This document shows, in pieces, positions 14,088-22,683 of a stretch of 64,000 bases of DNA. The stretch's first letter is position 1. Each line of letters begins with the position of its first letter. Both the position numbers and the translations under genes were made by a program. The DNA is from Acidobacteriota bacterium (GTDB lineage: Bacteria > Acidobacteriota > Terriglobia > Acidiferrales > UBA7541): contig JABCYZ010000014.1 in assembly GCA_013289955.1 (NCBI GenBank), forward strand, positions 1-64,000, read 5' to 3'. The notes beneath the pieces were generated by a model, which was not told where the DNA came from, did no database searches, and was given only the letters and a program-made list of their open reading frames with translations.

Positions 14088-14116
14088 ATCGTACAGCAAG
14101 CGGCCAGGAGCGTCAA
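14088..14116 (-). promoter_or_regulatory. Sigma70-type promoter of tRNA-Val
   Basis: On the minus strand: TTGACG (14116-14111), a 17-base spacer and TACGAT (14093-14088), ending 11 bases before the tRNA-Val 5' end. It probably also drove tRNA-Asp before the insertions. Confidence 0.7.
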
Positions 14117-14291
14117 CGCAGTCCAGGTGCAGTTATTTGAATGCGCCGCTGGCTGCTTCCGGATTCCATTTTTTGCAATTGCGGCTACTCGGCCAAACCG
14201 AACGATCTTTCCTCGCTTGCCATTTCGCTGCTCATAACTTATTTCTCTCGAACGACACAAGGATTTGCATCGAATTCGGGGCTCGGGATGA

Positions 14292-14300
14292 TGCTATAAT
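14292..14300 (+). promoter_or_regulatory. Extended -10 promoter ahead of tRNA-Cys
   Basis: TGCTATAAT is a perfect -10 hexamer with the TGn extension, 85 bases before tRNA-Cys. No good -35 is found at normal spacing. The rest of the 308-base gap between the two tRNA genes shows no gene. Confidence 0.5.
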
Positions 14301-14384
14301 TCTGGGAATCATTTGCTTTGGGCTGGAAGGCTCCTTTCGTGTGGGAGCTGTTCGGCTCTCTGCAAATGGGCTCCTTTTAGAAGG

Positions 14385-14458
14385 GGCGCGGTCGCCAAGT
14401 GGTAAGGCAAAGGTCTGCAAAACCTTTATCGGCGGTTCGATTCCGCCTCGCGCCTCCA
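14385..14458 (+). tRNA. tRNA-Cys (anticodon GCA)
   Basis: Acceptor GGCGCGG pairs with TCGCGCC, anticodon stem AAGGT/ACCTT holds loop CTGCAAA (GCA), the T-arm is GGCGG/CCGCC with TTCGATT, the discriminator is T (U73, the Cys identity base) and CCA is encoded at 14456-14458. Confidence 0.95.
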
Positions 14459-14647
14459 ATTCTCCTTTCCACATTTGCCATCCCGGCTGTGCTGAATTCC
14501 CAAAACTCCGGAAAGGAAAGAGGCAAGACTGCCTGTCCCCATGAAACTCCATGCCAACGGGCTGGTTGGAAATCGGTGTTCCTTGCACTTTGGTGGTGCA
14601 GACAGTAAACTCTTTTTCTTGCTTACACCTAAAGGACTCACTCTGGG

Positions 14648-14929
14648 ATGCTGATCGCACGAGATTACGTAGGATACATGGCAACGGAAGTGGTGAAGCG
14701 GCTGGTGGAAGGGAAGTTGATCGAGACAAAGGCTGCGGATGCGGTTGCGCAGCGGCTGCGGCAGAGGATGATGGAAGAGATCACCGTGGAAGACCGCTTG
14801 AACGAAGAAGTGCGCCAAATCCTCACCGAACATCAGGATGAAATGCGGCGCACGAGCGTCTCATACCAGGAGATGTACAAGAAGGTAAAAGCGCAACTGG
14901 CGCGGGACCGCAAGCTGGTTCTGCGATAG
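14648..14929 (+). CDS. DUF507 family protein (first of pair)
   Basis: The 93-residue helical protein starts MLIARDYVGYMATEVVKRLV and continues VEDRLNEEVRQILTEH, the pattern of DUF507, a family of unknown function in Acidobacteriota and some Deltaproteobacteria and Aquificota. Charged helices dominate; no catalytic residues are evident. A second DUF507 gene follows 92 bases later in the same direction, the usual paired arrangement. The ATG at 14648 fits the family's start better than the internal ATG at 14678. Confidence 0.85.
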   Translation: MLIARDYVGYMATEVVKRLVEGKLIETKAADAVAQRLRQRMMEEITVEDRLNEEVRQILTEHQDEMRRTSVSYQEMYKKVKAQLARDRKLVLR

Positions 14930-15021
14930 CAAGCCGGTGCTTTTCAGCAAACTTGGCTTCAGCACAAGTCGCGCTTGTTGGCGCGCGCGGCAAGAAAAAG
15001 ACTCGAGGGTGAGCGACCGGA

Positions 15022-15333
15022 ATGCGACTGAGCCGTGAAAAGATTGTCCGAATCTCCCACCAGCTGACGGATGTGCTGGTTTCGAGCGATGATGTGGAAT
15101 TCGTCGAAGACCGCGATACGATTCGGCAGCAGGTGGTGCAAATCCTGACTGCCACGCTCCACGAAGAAGAAAAGGCCGACCTCGAAGTCCGCAAGAAGAT
15201 CACCTCGCAGAAAAAGGAGATCCTTGAGGGCAGCGAGGAGTGGGACGTTCTCTACCGCAAGTATTACGCAGACGAACTTCGCCGCCTGGGAATCGCCGCC
15301 GCTCCGGATGACCGCGAACGCCGCCGTTCGTGA
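15022..15333 (+). CDS. DUF507 family protein (second of pair)
   Basis: The 103-residue paralogue starts MRLSREKIVRISHQLTDVLV and includes DRDTIRQQVVQILTATLHEE and EEWDVLYRKYYADELRRLGI, typical of the longer DUF507 member. It is wholly helical with a basic tail. The pair may act as a heteromer, but nothing in the sequence proves this and the function is unknown. Confidence 0.85.
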   Translation: MRLSREKIVRISHQLTDVLVSSDDVEFVEDRDTIRQQVVQILTATLHEEEKADLEVRKKITSQKKEILEGSEEWDVLYRKYYADELRRLGIAAAPDDRERRRS

Positions 15334-15534
15334 ATTGAGTTGTTTGCCCGCCGCTGATGGATCGTCTTTGCTGGCGAGCTCCCGAAAAAGTACAGAGTCT
15401 GGAACCAATCGCCGATGGTCTTGGGCCGGTCGAGGGTGCCCGGAGGTGTGCTCGACTCGTTTGTCCATCAGAAGGACAGGAACCCTGGCCCGGCGTGCCA
15501 TGCTCCTACGGGTGTAGCGTGTGCAATTACCGGC

Positions 15535-15933
15535 TTATTTCTTCTCGGAGGCGGATTTTTGCGCGCGACGGGCGAGCCGCGAGGCCATTTGGAGGAGGAG
15601 CCTGCGATTTGGATCGCCGATCTTTTGAAGGAGGCGGCGGAGTTTCTTGAGATACTTGGCGCCCTGACCGGAGCCGCCCCAGACGCTCTCGTTGCGCGGC
15701 TTCCACACGCGTAGACCGCTTGTTTTGAAAGGTTCGGGCCCGTCGTAAAAGAGCTGATAGATGGGGACTTCGAGAGCCCTGGCCCATTTTTCGAGAGTTT
15801 CGATGGTGGGAACGGTGTGTCCATTCTCGACGCGGGAGAGATAGGCGCGCTGCAGTCCCGAACGATCTTCGATTTCGCGCTGAGCGAGCTTCTTTTGTTC
15901 GCGGAGTTCGCGCAGGCGTTCGCCGATAATCAC
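15535..15933 (-). CDS. XRE-family transcriptional regulator
   Basis: The 132-residue protein begins IIGERLRELREQKKLAQREI and has the helix-turn-helix IEDRSGLQRAYLSRVENGHT, then VPTIETLEKWARALEVPIYQ. This type is abundant in Acidobacteriota. The C-terminal half is basic and helical (KKLRRLLQKIGDPNRRLL) and may dimerise. I prefer the GTG at 15933 to a TTG at 15942: it gives the family's MIIGERLR start and lies 9 bases past a perfect TATAAT, so the message would be almost leaderless. A palindrome over the promoter suggests self-regulation. Confidence 0.85.
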   Translation of the reverse strand: MIIGERLRELREQKKLAQREIEDRSGLQRAYLSRVENGHTVPTIETLEKWARALEVPIYQLFYDGPEPFKTSGLRVWKPRNESVWGGSGQGAKYLKKLRRLLQKIGDPNRRLLLQMASRLARRAQKSASEKK

Positions 15934-15938
15934 GGATA

Positions 15939-15970
15939 ACAATTATAACTGTGAGATAATTGTAGGGCAA
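15939..15970 (-). promoter_or_regulatory. Promoter and palindromic operator of the XRE gene
   Basis: On the minus strand TTGCCC (15970-15965), 17 bases, then TATAAT (15947-15942). The perfect inverted repeat ACAATTAT-N9-ATAATTGT (15939-15963) covers the -10 and the spacer, placed to let a bound dimer block RNA polymerase. Confidence 0.7.
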
Positions 15971-16045
15971 GTAATATATGCGGACTGCTGGTACAACTGA
16001 GTTGCCGCGCACGCGCTAGGGGCAGGGCGGAACGGGCTCTTGGAC

Positions 16046-17131
16046 CTAGAAATTTCTGCTTAGGAACTCCTTGAGCTGGTCAAGGCGAAAGGTGGCGTCG
16101 CCGATCTCGATTTGGAGAAGGAGCTTGGTGGTGCTGAGCTGATTGCCGAAATCGAGGGCGGCGCTGGTATCCGGACGGCCCAGGAGTTGGATATTATTTT
16201 CGATTTGTTTCTGCTGCTCCTGGAGGGATTTGAGGCGGCTGTCTTGAACGGAAATGGTGTCGACGAGCTGTTGCTTGAGGACATCTGCGCTGCGCATGAC
16301 GTCGCCTTCCTGGACTTTTTTCCATTCGTCGTAAGCAACGGCGGACTGGTCGAGATGTTTGTTGATGGCGTGGCTGGCGAGATTGTAGCTGACAGTGACT
16401 TCGCCGTAGGCGCCGGGGCCGCCAAGGAGGGGATTGACCTGCTGGTGGGCGCCTACGGAAAGAGCGACGTCCCAGTCATTCTGTCGATTCAGTTTGTAGA
16501 TGGCGGTGCGTTCCTTTTCCTCGCGGGCCTGTTTTTCGGCGACGAGATCCTTTACGGGCTTGTCGCTGAGCTGCGGACTATAGATGGCGACGATTTTGGA
16601 TTGCGTGTCGGCGCGATCGGCTTCGAGCTTGATTTTGGTGGTTTGCAGGGCGAAGGCCATGGGGCGGGTCATGTTTTGCGCGTCAACCATTTTCGAGGTG
16701 GTGGCGAGGAGCGTGCCGAGATTTTCGGAGGCTTGCTGAATTAGCGCGAGTCTGTTTTGGAGGGCCTGCTTTTCGAGACTGGGGATGGCGTACTGGATGG
16801 CTTGCTGGGCGGAGGCGGTTGCGGTGTAGAGTTCGCAGTCTTTCCTAGCGGCGTCCATGGTGAGTGTGCCTTTGCGAACGTTGGAGAGGCTGCCGGTGAG
16901 TCCCCAGACGACTTGCGTAGGGAGTCCGGTGTTGGGTTGTGTGAAGCCGCCGATGGCGTCGGGCGTACGGAGAAGATCGCGCTGGGCGGCGGCCTGTTGC
17001 GTCACGTATTTGCAGTAGGCTTGCTGATCATCGTCGCCGGCGCGGGCGACAGGGATGAGGGCCATCGCTAACAGGAAAGTTGCCACGACTGGTGCCAGGA
17101 ATTGTTGTGGCTTGAGAGGGAACGAAGGCAT
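16046..17131 (-). CDS. Outer-membrane-efflux-like protein of the exopolysaccharide operon
   Basis: The 361-residue product has a signal peptide (VVATFLLAMALIPVARA, cut near ARAGDD), so it is exported. Long helices (AQQAIQYAIPSLEKQALQNR, VLKQQLVDTISVQDSRLKSL) surround a beta stretch, NDWDVALSVGAHQQVNPLLG and AYGEVTVSYNLASHA, which looks like TolC-family barrel strands. It is shorter than TolC (about 420-490). It is the third gene of the operon, 34 bases after the fusion-protein gene. The likely role is the periplasmic or outer-membrane exit for the polymer; the family match is weak. Confidence 0.6.
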   Translation of the reverse strand: MPSFPLKPQQFLAPVVATFLLAMALIPVARAGDDDQQAYCKYVTQQAAAQRDLLRTPDAIGGFTQPNTGLPTQVVWGLTGSLSNVRKGTLTMDAARKDCELYTATASAQQAIQYAIPSLEKQALQNRLALIQQASENLGTLLATTSKMVDAQNMTRPMAFALQTTKIKLEADRADTQSKIVAIYSPQLSDKPVKDLVAEKQAREEKERTAIYKLNRQNDWDVALSVGAHQQVNPLLGGPGAYGEVTVSYNLASHAINKHLDQSAVAYDEWKKVQEGDVMRSADVLKQQLVDTISVQDSRLKSLQEQQKQIENNIQLLGRPDTSAALDFGNQLSTTKLLLQIEIGDATFRLDQLKEFLSRNF

Positions 17132-17164
17132 CTGGCGTCTCCTTAGAGTGTTTGAAGAAAGTCG

Positions 17165-18247
17165 TTAGAAAAGAAGCGGCTTGCGATTCAGGAAAACGGT
17201 CTTGGATTTGGCGGATTCGGGGTGGTCGAGCTGTAGCTGGATCAGGAAGCCGCGCATGTCAGTGCGGAAGATGGGATGGATGGCGTGCTCTTCGCCGGCG
17301 AAGATTTGTTTGACGGTGCCGGCTTTTTCGCAGAGCACCATATTCAGATAGCAATCGTAGACGGCGGTGCCAAGAGAGACGTTGTTGCGATTGTCGTAGG
17401 GCACAAAAGCGAAATAGACGGTCGAGTCGCCGGAGGCGGTGAGGTAATAGGGAGTTTGCTTGGCGGTGGTGAGGGCTTGTTTGAGGCGATCGATCTGCTT
17501 CGTTTCTTCGTAGCCCTGTTTTTGGGCGACGCCGATGGCGATATCGAGCTGGGCGATTTCGGAGACGAGTTCGGCCTGTTTGTCGAGGACGTCGAGCGAC
17601 TTGGTGTCTGTCGTGGTTTTTTCGAGGATGTTGTCGGTAAGGAGGACTTCGCCGATTTTGCTGTCGGTGTAGGAGCTTTGGGTTTGGTTTAGGGCGGCGC
17701 GTTGCATGGCGGCATCGCCTTTGGTGATGAGGCCGGCAGCGAGATCCCTGTCGATGGTGGCCTCGACTTCCTTGACTTGGGTGATGACGGCTTGGGTTTT
17801 GAGATTGTCGGATTGTTTTTGCCTGTCGAGCGCGAGAAGCTCGGGGCCGGTGGCTTGATTGTGTTTTCTTTCGCGACTGATGGCGGCTTGCAGTTCGGGT
17901 TCGAGAGCGAGGAGGGCGGCTTTGTGCTTGTTCATTTCGTCGATGCTTTCGTCGAGGCGCTTTTTGTCGACGTTCAGCTCTTCGAGCGACTGCCTGCTGG
18001 TCACAAGCTTTTCCGTGAAGTCGAGGCTCTTGTCGTCAACGGGAGAAAGGATGACGGGTGCGGCCCAGGACGTGTTCAGGGCGTAGAAGCCCATGACGAA
18101 ACCGTAGGCGAGGACACCGCCAAGGACCACGTACAGCGTGACGATAGCAAAGATGCGGTAGATCGTGACGACCGATTTATAAAACATCGGCTGGAGCAGT
18201 GGAGATTTTGGATTAGCTGACAATTTTTTGATCGGTGGCGTGGCCAT
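17165..18247 (-). CDS. HlyD/Alg44-like membrane fusion protein
   Basis: The 360-residue product has a cytoplasmic lead (MATPPIKKLSANPKSPLL), one membrane segment near residues 31-52 (IFAIVTLYVVLGGVLAYGFV) and a long periplasmic coiled coil (residues 75-260: VDKKRLDESIDEMNKHKAAL, VTQVKEVEATID-like). A beta domain follows (YYLTASGDSTVYFAFVPYDN). This fits an adaptor joining the inner-membrane synthase to an outer channel. The start at 18247 overlaps the synthase gene by 35 bases, indicating coupling. No PilZ domain is present, so c-di-GMP control of the Alg44 kind is not seen. Confidence 0.7.
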   Translation of the reverse strand: MATPPIKKLSANPKSPLLQPMFYKSVVTIYRIFAIVTLYVVLGGVLAYGFVMGFYALNTSWAAPVILSPVDDKSLDFTEKLVTSRQSLEELNVDKKRLDESIDEMNKHKAALLALEPELQAAISRERKHNQATGPELLALDRQKQSDNLKTQAVITQVKEVEATIDRDLAAGLITKGDAAMQRAALNQTQSSYTDSKIGEVLLTDNILEKTTTDTKSLDVLDKQAELVSEIAQLDIAIGVAQKQGYEETKQIDRLKQALTTAKQTPYYLTASGDSTVYFAFVPYDNRNNVSLGTAVYDCYLNMVLCEKAGTVKQIFAGEEHAIHPIFRTDMRGFLIQLQLDHPESAKSKTVFLNRKPLLF

Positions 18248-19460
18248 CGACGGCCTCCTGTTCTTTTGTGCGCGTTCCCCAATCCTTGGAGTCGAGAGTG
18301 CAGAGAGCCAGGGTCGTGATAAAAAGGCTGCTGACGATCGACCAGGCCAAATAAGCGCCAAAGGCCAGCGGGTTGTTGACGGCTTCGCGGGCGCTATATT
18401 TTCTGATCACCCAACCAAGGATGGCGGCCAGACCGAGGTACAACATAAGCGGCGCGGGGCCGGCCCACTCCATCGGATTTCCAGAGAGCATGGTGAGAGC
18501 GACCAGGAGGCCAAGGAGTGCGCCGAGAGGCGTCAGCACAAGCGTTAGGACGGTGTTGGGATGAAGCTTCCAGACATGCTGGGGGAGAGTGCGCAGGGTG
18601 TAGAAAAGATCCCGCACAATGCTGCGGCGCCAGCGAAGTTGCTGCTTAAAAAGATTCGTGAGAGTGGAGGGGACCGTCGTCCAGCATAAAGCGTCGTTGT
18701 TGATATAGGTGCCGTAGCCGCGGAGGAGAGTCTGATGAGTGAGGAAGCGGTCTTCACCCTGGTTGACGGGGATGCCGAACCAGTGGCGGCTGCGGATTTT
18801 TGGCTCGATCTCGAGAAGGAGTTCACGGCGAATGGCGAAGAGACAGCCGCTGATGCAGCCGACGCTGCGAGTCCAGTTTTCGGGGACTTTATAGACCTGG
18901 AAGGCGGCGTAATAGATGAATGTCTGGATGGCGGTGATGACGCTTTCGTTGGGATTTCTGACGCCGACCCGGCCGCCGACGGAGCCGATTTTGGGTTCGG
19001 AGAAGCAGGCCGCTAGTTCGCGTATGGCGTCGGGATGAAAGATACAGTCGGAGTCGATGGAGATGACCATGTCGGCGGTAGAGAGTTGCAAGGCGTTGCA
19101 GACGGAGCGGGCTTTGCCGCTGTTGAAGGTGTTGCGGCCAACGCGGACGCGGATGTTGGTGAAATCGCGCTGGGCTTTGAGCATCCATTCGTAACTATCG
19201 TCGACCGAGCAGTCATCCTGAGCAATGACCTCGAACTTTTCGTTTGGATAGTTGCTCTTGCTGATGCTTTCGATGGTCTCGTAAACCGTCTTGCCTTCAT
19301 TGAAGCAAGGCATCAGGACGCTAACCGTGGGCTGGTAGGAATAATCTTTCTTGACCACGGCTTTTGGAACGGACCATTTGAGAATGAGGGCAAGCGTGTA
19401 CTTGACGACGGAAATCAGCAGGCACAGAACCAGGATTAGACAGACTAGAACCGGCGCCAT
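18213..19460 (-). CDS. Processive family 2 glycosyltransferase (polysaccharide synthase)
   Basis: The 415-residue enzyme should polymerise an exopolysaccharide from nucleotide sugars at the inner membrane. It has one N-terminal membrane segment, a GT-A domain with SVLMPCFNEGKTVYETIESI, DDCSVDD, VISIDSDC (DxD), NQGEDRFLTH (GEDR type) and QQLRWRRS (QxxRW, the processivity motif), then four C-terminal membrane segments. Layout and motifs are those of Alg8, hyaluronan and NodC-type synthases; the sugar is not predictable. It is the first gene of a three-gene operon with its export adaptor and outer-membrane partner. Confidence 0.88.
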   Translation of the reverse strand: MAPVLVCLILVLCLLISVVKYTLALILKWSVPKAVVKKDYSYQPTVSVLMPCFNEGKTVYETIESISKSNYPNEKFEVIAQDDCSVDDSYEWMLKAQRDFTNIRVRVGRNTFNSGKARSVCNALQLSTADMVISIDSDCIFHPDAIRELAACFSEPKIGSVGGRVGVRNPNESVITAIQTFIYYAAFQVYKVPENWTRSVGCISGCLFAIRRELLLEIEPKIRSRHWFGIPVNQGEDRFLTHQTLLRGYGTYINNDALCWTTVPSTLTNLFKQQLRWRRSIVRDLFYTLRTLPQHVWKLHPNTVLTLVLTPLGALLGLLVALTMLSGNPMEWAGPAPLMLYLGLAAILGWVIRKYSAREAVNNPLAFGAYLAWSIVSSLFITTLALCTLDSKDWGTRTKEQEAVDGHATDQKIVS

Positions 19461-19970
19461 AGCTCGCTCGCTTCTGATTGCATGCGGATGCTAAAAAGAA
19501 ATTGTTTCCGCGGTGCCGGGATCGGGGCAGCGCTACGGCAACGAAGACAACTGGGCCTGTCTCTGAACATAGTTCTACCTTACCGCTTAGCCGCTTGAGT
19601 TCACTTGATGGCACGGTCTCCCGTGCTTATTTATATATGTGACGATGCAACCGCCGCGCAGGTTTCGGCCGGGTTATGGAATGTTGTGCACGACCCGTGA
19701 CGCCGCAACCGAAGGCGCGCGCAGCCAGCGAGCGGGAAACAAGGCCGCCGCGAAGGACGAAGACCAACAGGCGAAGCAATCTCGCCAAAGTTATTCAAAA
19801 GACGCGGTTACTCTTGAGCGTGTTCAGGAACCATTTCGACCACACGACACATAGCGAAGTCGACTTCGTGGGGCGGCGCTTGGCCAAACGGCGTCAGGGT
19901 CAAAGGTGATGGTAATCGGACGGGCGGCTTAAAGCCCCCGGTTCTGATTTCAGAAAACTGGTTGTGTCGA
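19461..19970. other. 510-base gap upstream of the exopolysaccharide operon
   Basis: The gap should contain the operon's promoter on the minus strand and the M48 gene's terminator. Short AT-rich stretches occur near 19490 and 19628-19640. I find no gene, tRNA or strong promoter match. Confidence 0.4.
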
Positions 19971-21215
19971 TCAGGGCTGGCAAGGACGGCGCTTGAGTGT
20001 CGGGCGATCGTCATCGCTGCCGTCGCTTGTCGTGGCGTTGGGATCGGAAGTGGAGGTCGGCTGCTTGGTGGACTGGGCGGTCTTTGTGCGCAGCGTGGGT
20101 TTTCCGGGCTGATTGTCGGTTGCTTTGCGCACGAACATAATGTTGCGGAGGCGGGCCTTCACAGAATCAAACTCGGAAGTCGTGACGATGTATTCCTGCT
20201 TCGCAGGAAGGATGCGCGCGATCTCTTTTTGCGTGGCTTCGATGCGGTCCGGCGTAGGAGGATGCGTCGAGAATACTTTTGGAATGGTGCCGGGACGGCG
20301 CTTTTCGTCGGCCTGGATACGCTCGAAGAACGTAACGTAGGAGTTGGGATCGTAGCCAGCCTTATACATATATTGGAGTCCGAGGTAATCGGCTTCGCGT
20401 TCGGAGTCACGGCTGAATTTCAGGTAGGTCACAGGGATGGCGAGGCTCGCGGCTTCGTAGATGCCGTAACCTGCCCAACCGCCGGGGCCAAGAAGCATCA
20501 GCGGAATCATGGCGAGCTGCATGGCCTCGCCTTTGGTAGCGTTCTTGGTGCCGTGGCGCGCGCAGACGTGAGAAATTTCATGGGCCATGACTCCTGCGAG
20601 CTCGGACTCTTCCTCGGCGCGGAGGATCAGGCCGCTGTTGACGTAGAAAAAGCCGCCAGGCAAAGCGAAGGCGTTAACTTCGTCGGAGTCGATGACCTTG
20701 ATGGTGAAGGGAACTTTTGCATCAGAGTTGCGGACCAGATTCTGTCCGACGCGGTTCACGTATTCGGTGACGACTGGATCATCGATCAGCTTCGAAGAGC
20801 GCTCGACTTCCTGCGCGAGCTGCTTGCCGAGGGCGATTTCGCGCTCGAGCGAATAAAAATTCGGGCCCTTGCCGACGTTGCGATTGCCGATGGCGTCGAC
20901 ATCTTCCTTGGAATTCTTGGGATGCACCGTATCTTGTTGGGTAACCGGCTGATCCTGGGGAGCTTGCGTCGGTGTGGGCGGAGGCGCAGGCTGAGGCGGA
21001 GCAGGCTGTGCGGGGGCCTGCGTTTGGGGCTGCGTCTGGCTCGGATCTTGCCCGGGTTGTGCAGTCGGAGCTGGCTGTTGTGGGGCGGGCGGCTGCGATT
21101 GCGTTGCGGCAGGACTCTGGATTGACTGCTGAGCCTTGGGACTTGCCAGAGCGACGCTCGCGGCGAGGAGGCCTGCCACCGTAAGGCCCAAAGTCACTCT
21201 CGGAATCTGTATCAT
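19971..21215 (-). CDS. M48 family zinc metalloprotease with Pro/Gln-rich linker
   Basis: The product is 414 residues. A signal peptide (VTLGLTVAGLLAASVALA) leads to a secreted or periplasmic protein. Residues 30-95 are Pro/Gln repeats. The catalytic domain shows MAHEISHVCARHG (HExxH) and SEREADYLGLQYMYKAG (third ligand Glu), then FSTHPPTPDRIEATQKEI, as in the BepA/YfgC-Loi group that handles outer-membrane proteins. The start at 21215 is chosen because the upstream extension lacks signal character. A dispensable Lys/Arg/Thr-rich tail ends the protein. Confidence 0.88.
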   Translation of the reverse strand: MIQIPRVTLGLTVAGLLAASVALASPKAQQSIQSPAATQSQPPAPQQPAPTAQPGQDPSQTQPQTQAPAQPAPPQPAPPPTPTQAPQDQPVTQQDTVHPKNSKEDVDAIGNRNVGKGPNFYSLEREIALGKQLAQEVERSSKLIDDPVVTEYVNRVGQNLVRNSDAKVPFTIKVIDSDEVNAFALPGGFFYVNSGLILRAEEESELAGVMAHEISHVCARHGTKNATKGEAMQLAMIPLMLLGPGGWAGYGIYEAASLAIPVTYLKFSRDSEREADYLGLQYMYKAGYDPNSYVTFFERIQADEKRRPGTIPKVFSTHPPTPDRIEATQKEIARILPAKQEYIVTTSEFDSVKARLRNIMFVRKATDNQPGKPTLRTKTAQSTKQPTSTSDPNATTSDGSDDDRPTLKRRPCQP

Positions 21216-21469
21216 GGCATCTACCTCCCGCTTCGCTTCAGTATACACCCATTTTTGAATCCTAGGACGCAATGGCGTCTGCGCCCTTGACCACTACGAT
21301 GTAAGACTTAGAAGGAAGGTTTCCTATTCCTTCTGCGCGAGCAGGTCTTTTCCGGGAAGAGCGGAAAAGGGCCTGTCTCGAGGGGATCGGCAACAGTCTG
21401 CTCGGGCGAAGCAGCTCTTGGGAACTGAAAAGTGTGGTGAATGGTGGGCAAAATGCTCGATTAGAAGGG

Positions 21470-21498
21470 TTGACACGTTTGGCGGGGGACTCTAGAGT
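21470..21498 (+). promoter_or_regulatory. Sigma70-type promoter
   Basis: Perfect TTGACA (21470-21475), 17-base spacer, TAGAGT (21493-21498). It stands 13 bases before the ATG at 21512, so the transcript would have a very short leader. Confidence 0.6.
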
Positions 21499-21511
21499 CA
21501 AGGACGGACAC

Positions 21512-21745
21512 ATGAGCGTAAAAATGGGCGTAAAAAAGATCCAGATCGGACAGCTTTGGAGGAAGAATGACACCGGGGATGTTTACCTTGTGACGCGCGT
21601 TTACAGCGAAGCGCTCAGCACGATCGTGGTGCTGCGGAAGTCAGGGGCGGAGGATGAGGCCCTGACGCGTCTGCGGGCGGAGAATACGCCCAAGGGCCCG
21701 GGGATACCGGGCTATTCGCCGGCGCAGGATGAGGAGAATTATTGA
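21512..21745 (+). CDS. Small beta-strand protein, 77 aa
   Basis: The product starts MSVKMGVKKIQIGQLWRKND and continues VYLVTRVYSEALSTIVVLRK, a run of beta strands like a small SH3-type barrel, then a Pro/Gly-rich tail. No family name is certain. A strong promoter directly before the start supports real expression. The protein is cytoplasmic and stands alone between convergent and divergent neighbours. Confidence 0.6.
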   Translation: MSVKMGVKKIQIGQLWRKNDTGDVYLVTRVYSEALSTIVVLRKSGAEDEALTRLRAENTPKGPGIPGYSPAQDEENY

Positions 21746-21839
21746 GGAAGGAGTGAAAAGTCAGTAGGGAACAGCGCCAGAGGCTTCCAAGTGATTCCTG
21801 CCGAGTTCTGAAAAGAAAATCATTCCGGAAAGCGAAAAA

Positions 21840-22571
21840 CTAGATGGAGCGAACGTCCATTTTGACGACGTCGTGGACCTGCATTAGCTCCTTGATCAGA
21901 AAGGGTTCCCCGTACTTTACGCCAATCATTTCGCCGTAATGGCGGGCCAGAAGGTTCATCTCGTCCTCTAGACGATCGATGGCCAGGAAGACGTTTGTCT
22001 TCTTGAACTGGCGCGTGGATTCGCCCTTTTTGGGATGAAATTGGGAGGAAAAGGCAAGAATGGCGCGGCGGCGTTGCTCGAAATGCGGCGTGATGTCCAC
22101 GACGAAGGTGGGACGAACATCTGCGAAGGCCGTGGAGTAGAGGATCTTGAAGGGACGGTGGGGCTCGCCGTCGATGGGCAGCTGCTTGAGGCCGGCGAGG
22201 AAGCAGCCTTCGTACCCGAGCGTCGAGGCATGATAGTGGTCCGGGTGGCGGGCTTCCCAGTAAGGGAGGATCACGGTTTTGGGACAGAGCTCGCGGATCA
22301 CGGCTGCGAGGCGAAGCTTGTGCTGGCGGCTGGGTTGGACGTCGGAGTCGGGAACGCCGAGGGTGCCGCGCCAGCTCACGCGCAGAAGCTTCGCGGATTT
22401 GGCGGCTTCTTTGGCGCGCGTTTCAGGAGTGCCGCGCGTGCCCATTTCGCCGGCGGTGAGGTCCAGGATGCCGGTCTTGTAGCCGGCGTGGGCCATTTTT
22501 AGGAGCGTGCCGCCGGAGGTGAGCTCCACGTCGTCGGGGTGGGCGGCGATCGCTAGCAGGTCCAGTTTCAT
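21840..22571 (-). CDS. bshB1: Bacillithiol biosynthesis N-acetyl-GlcN-malate deacetylase BshB1
   Basis: The LmbE/PIG-L family zinc enzyme removes acetate from GlcNAc-malate, the second step of bacillithiol synthesis in the cytoplasm. The N-terminus MKLDLLAIAAHPDDVELTSG carries the zinc-binding AHPDD, and RHPDHYHAS gives the third ligand. TAGEMGTRGTPETRAKEA, FADVRPTFVVDIT and AFSSQF are typical of the BshB1 group. At 243 residues the length is normal. The ATG at 22571 is 7 bases after GGAGGAG; an ATG two codons earlier is too close to that site. bshA and bshC are not in the window. Confidence 0.9.
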   Translation of the reverse strand: MKLDLLAIAAHPDDVELTSGGTLLKMAHAGYKTGILDLTAGEMGTRGTPETRAKEAAKSAKLLRVSWRGTLGVPDSDVQPSRQHKLRLAAVIRELCPKTVILPYWEARHPDHYHASTLGYEGCFLAGLKQLPIDGEPHRPFKILYSTAFADVRPTFVVDITPHFEQRRRAILAFSSQFHPKKGESTRQFKKTNVFLAIDRLEDEMNLLARHYGEMIGVKYGEPFLIKELMQVHDVVKMDVRSI

Positions 22572-22683
22572 TCGCATGCTCCTCCAACAATTTTGACCGG
22601 TCGATGATAGCACCGCTAGACGGCTGTATCCTTGGCGCGCGGCGAATGCGGGCTGTGGTACCGTTTCCTGCGGCGGAATCTTG

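Noticed and set aside
16112..16744. Long plus-strand frame opposite the outer-membrane gene
   Set aside because: Composition (Gly/Ala/Leu-rich, no motifs) is that of an antisense shadow of a GC-rich gene with signal peptide and export motifs on the other strand.
19962..21125. 387-residue plus-strand frame opposite the M48 protease
   Set aside because: The minus strand encodes a complete protease with HExxH and a signal peptide; the plus frame is low-complexity Arg/Gly-rich shadow.
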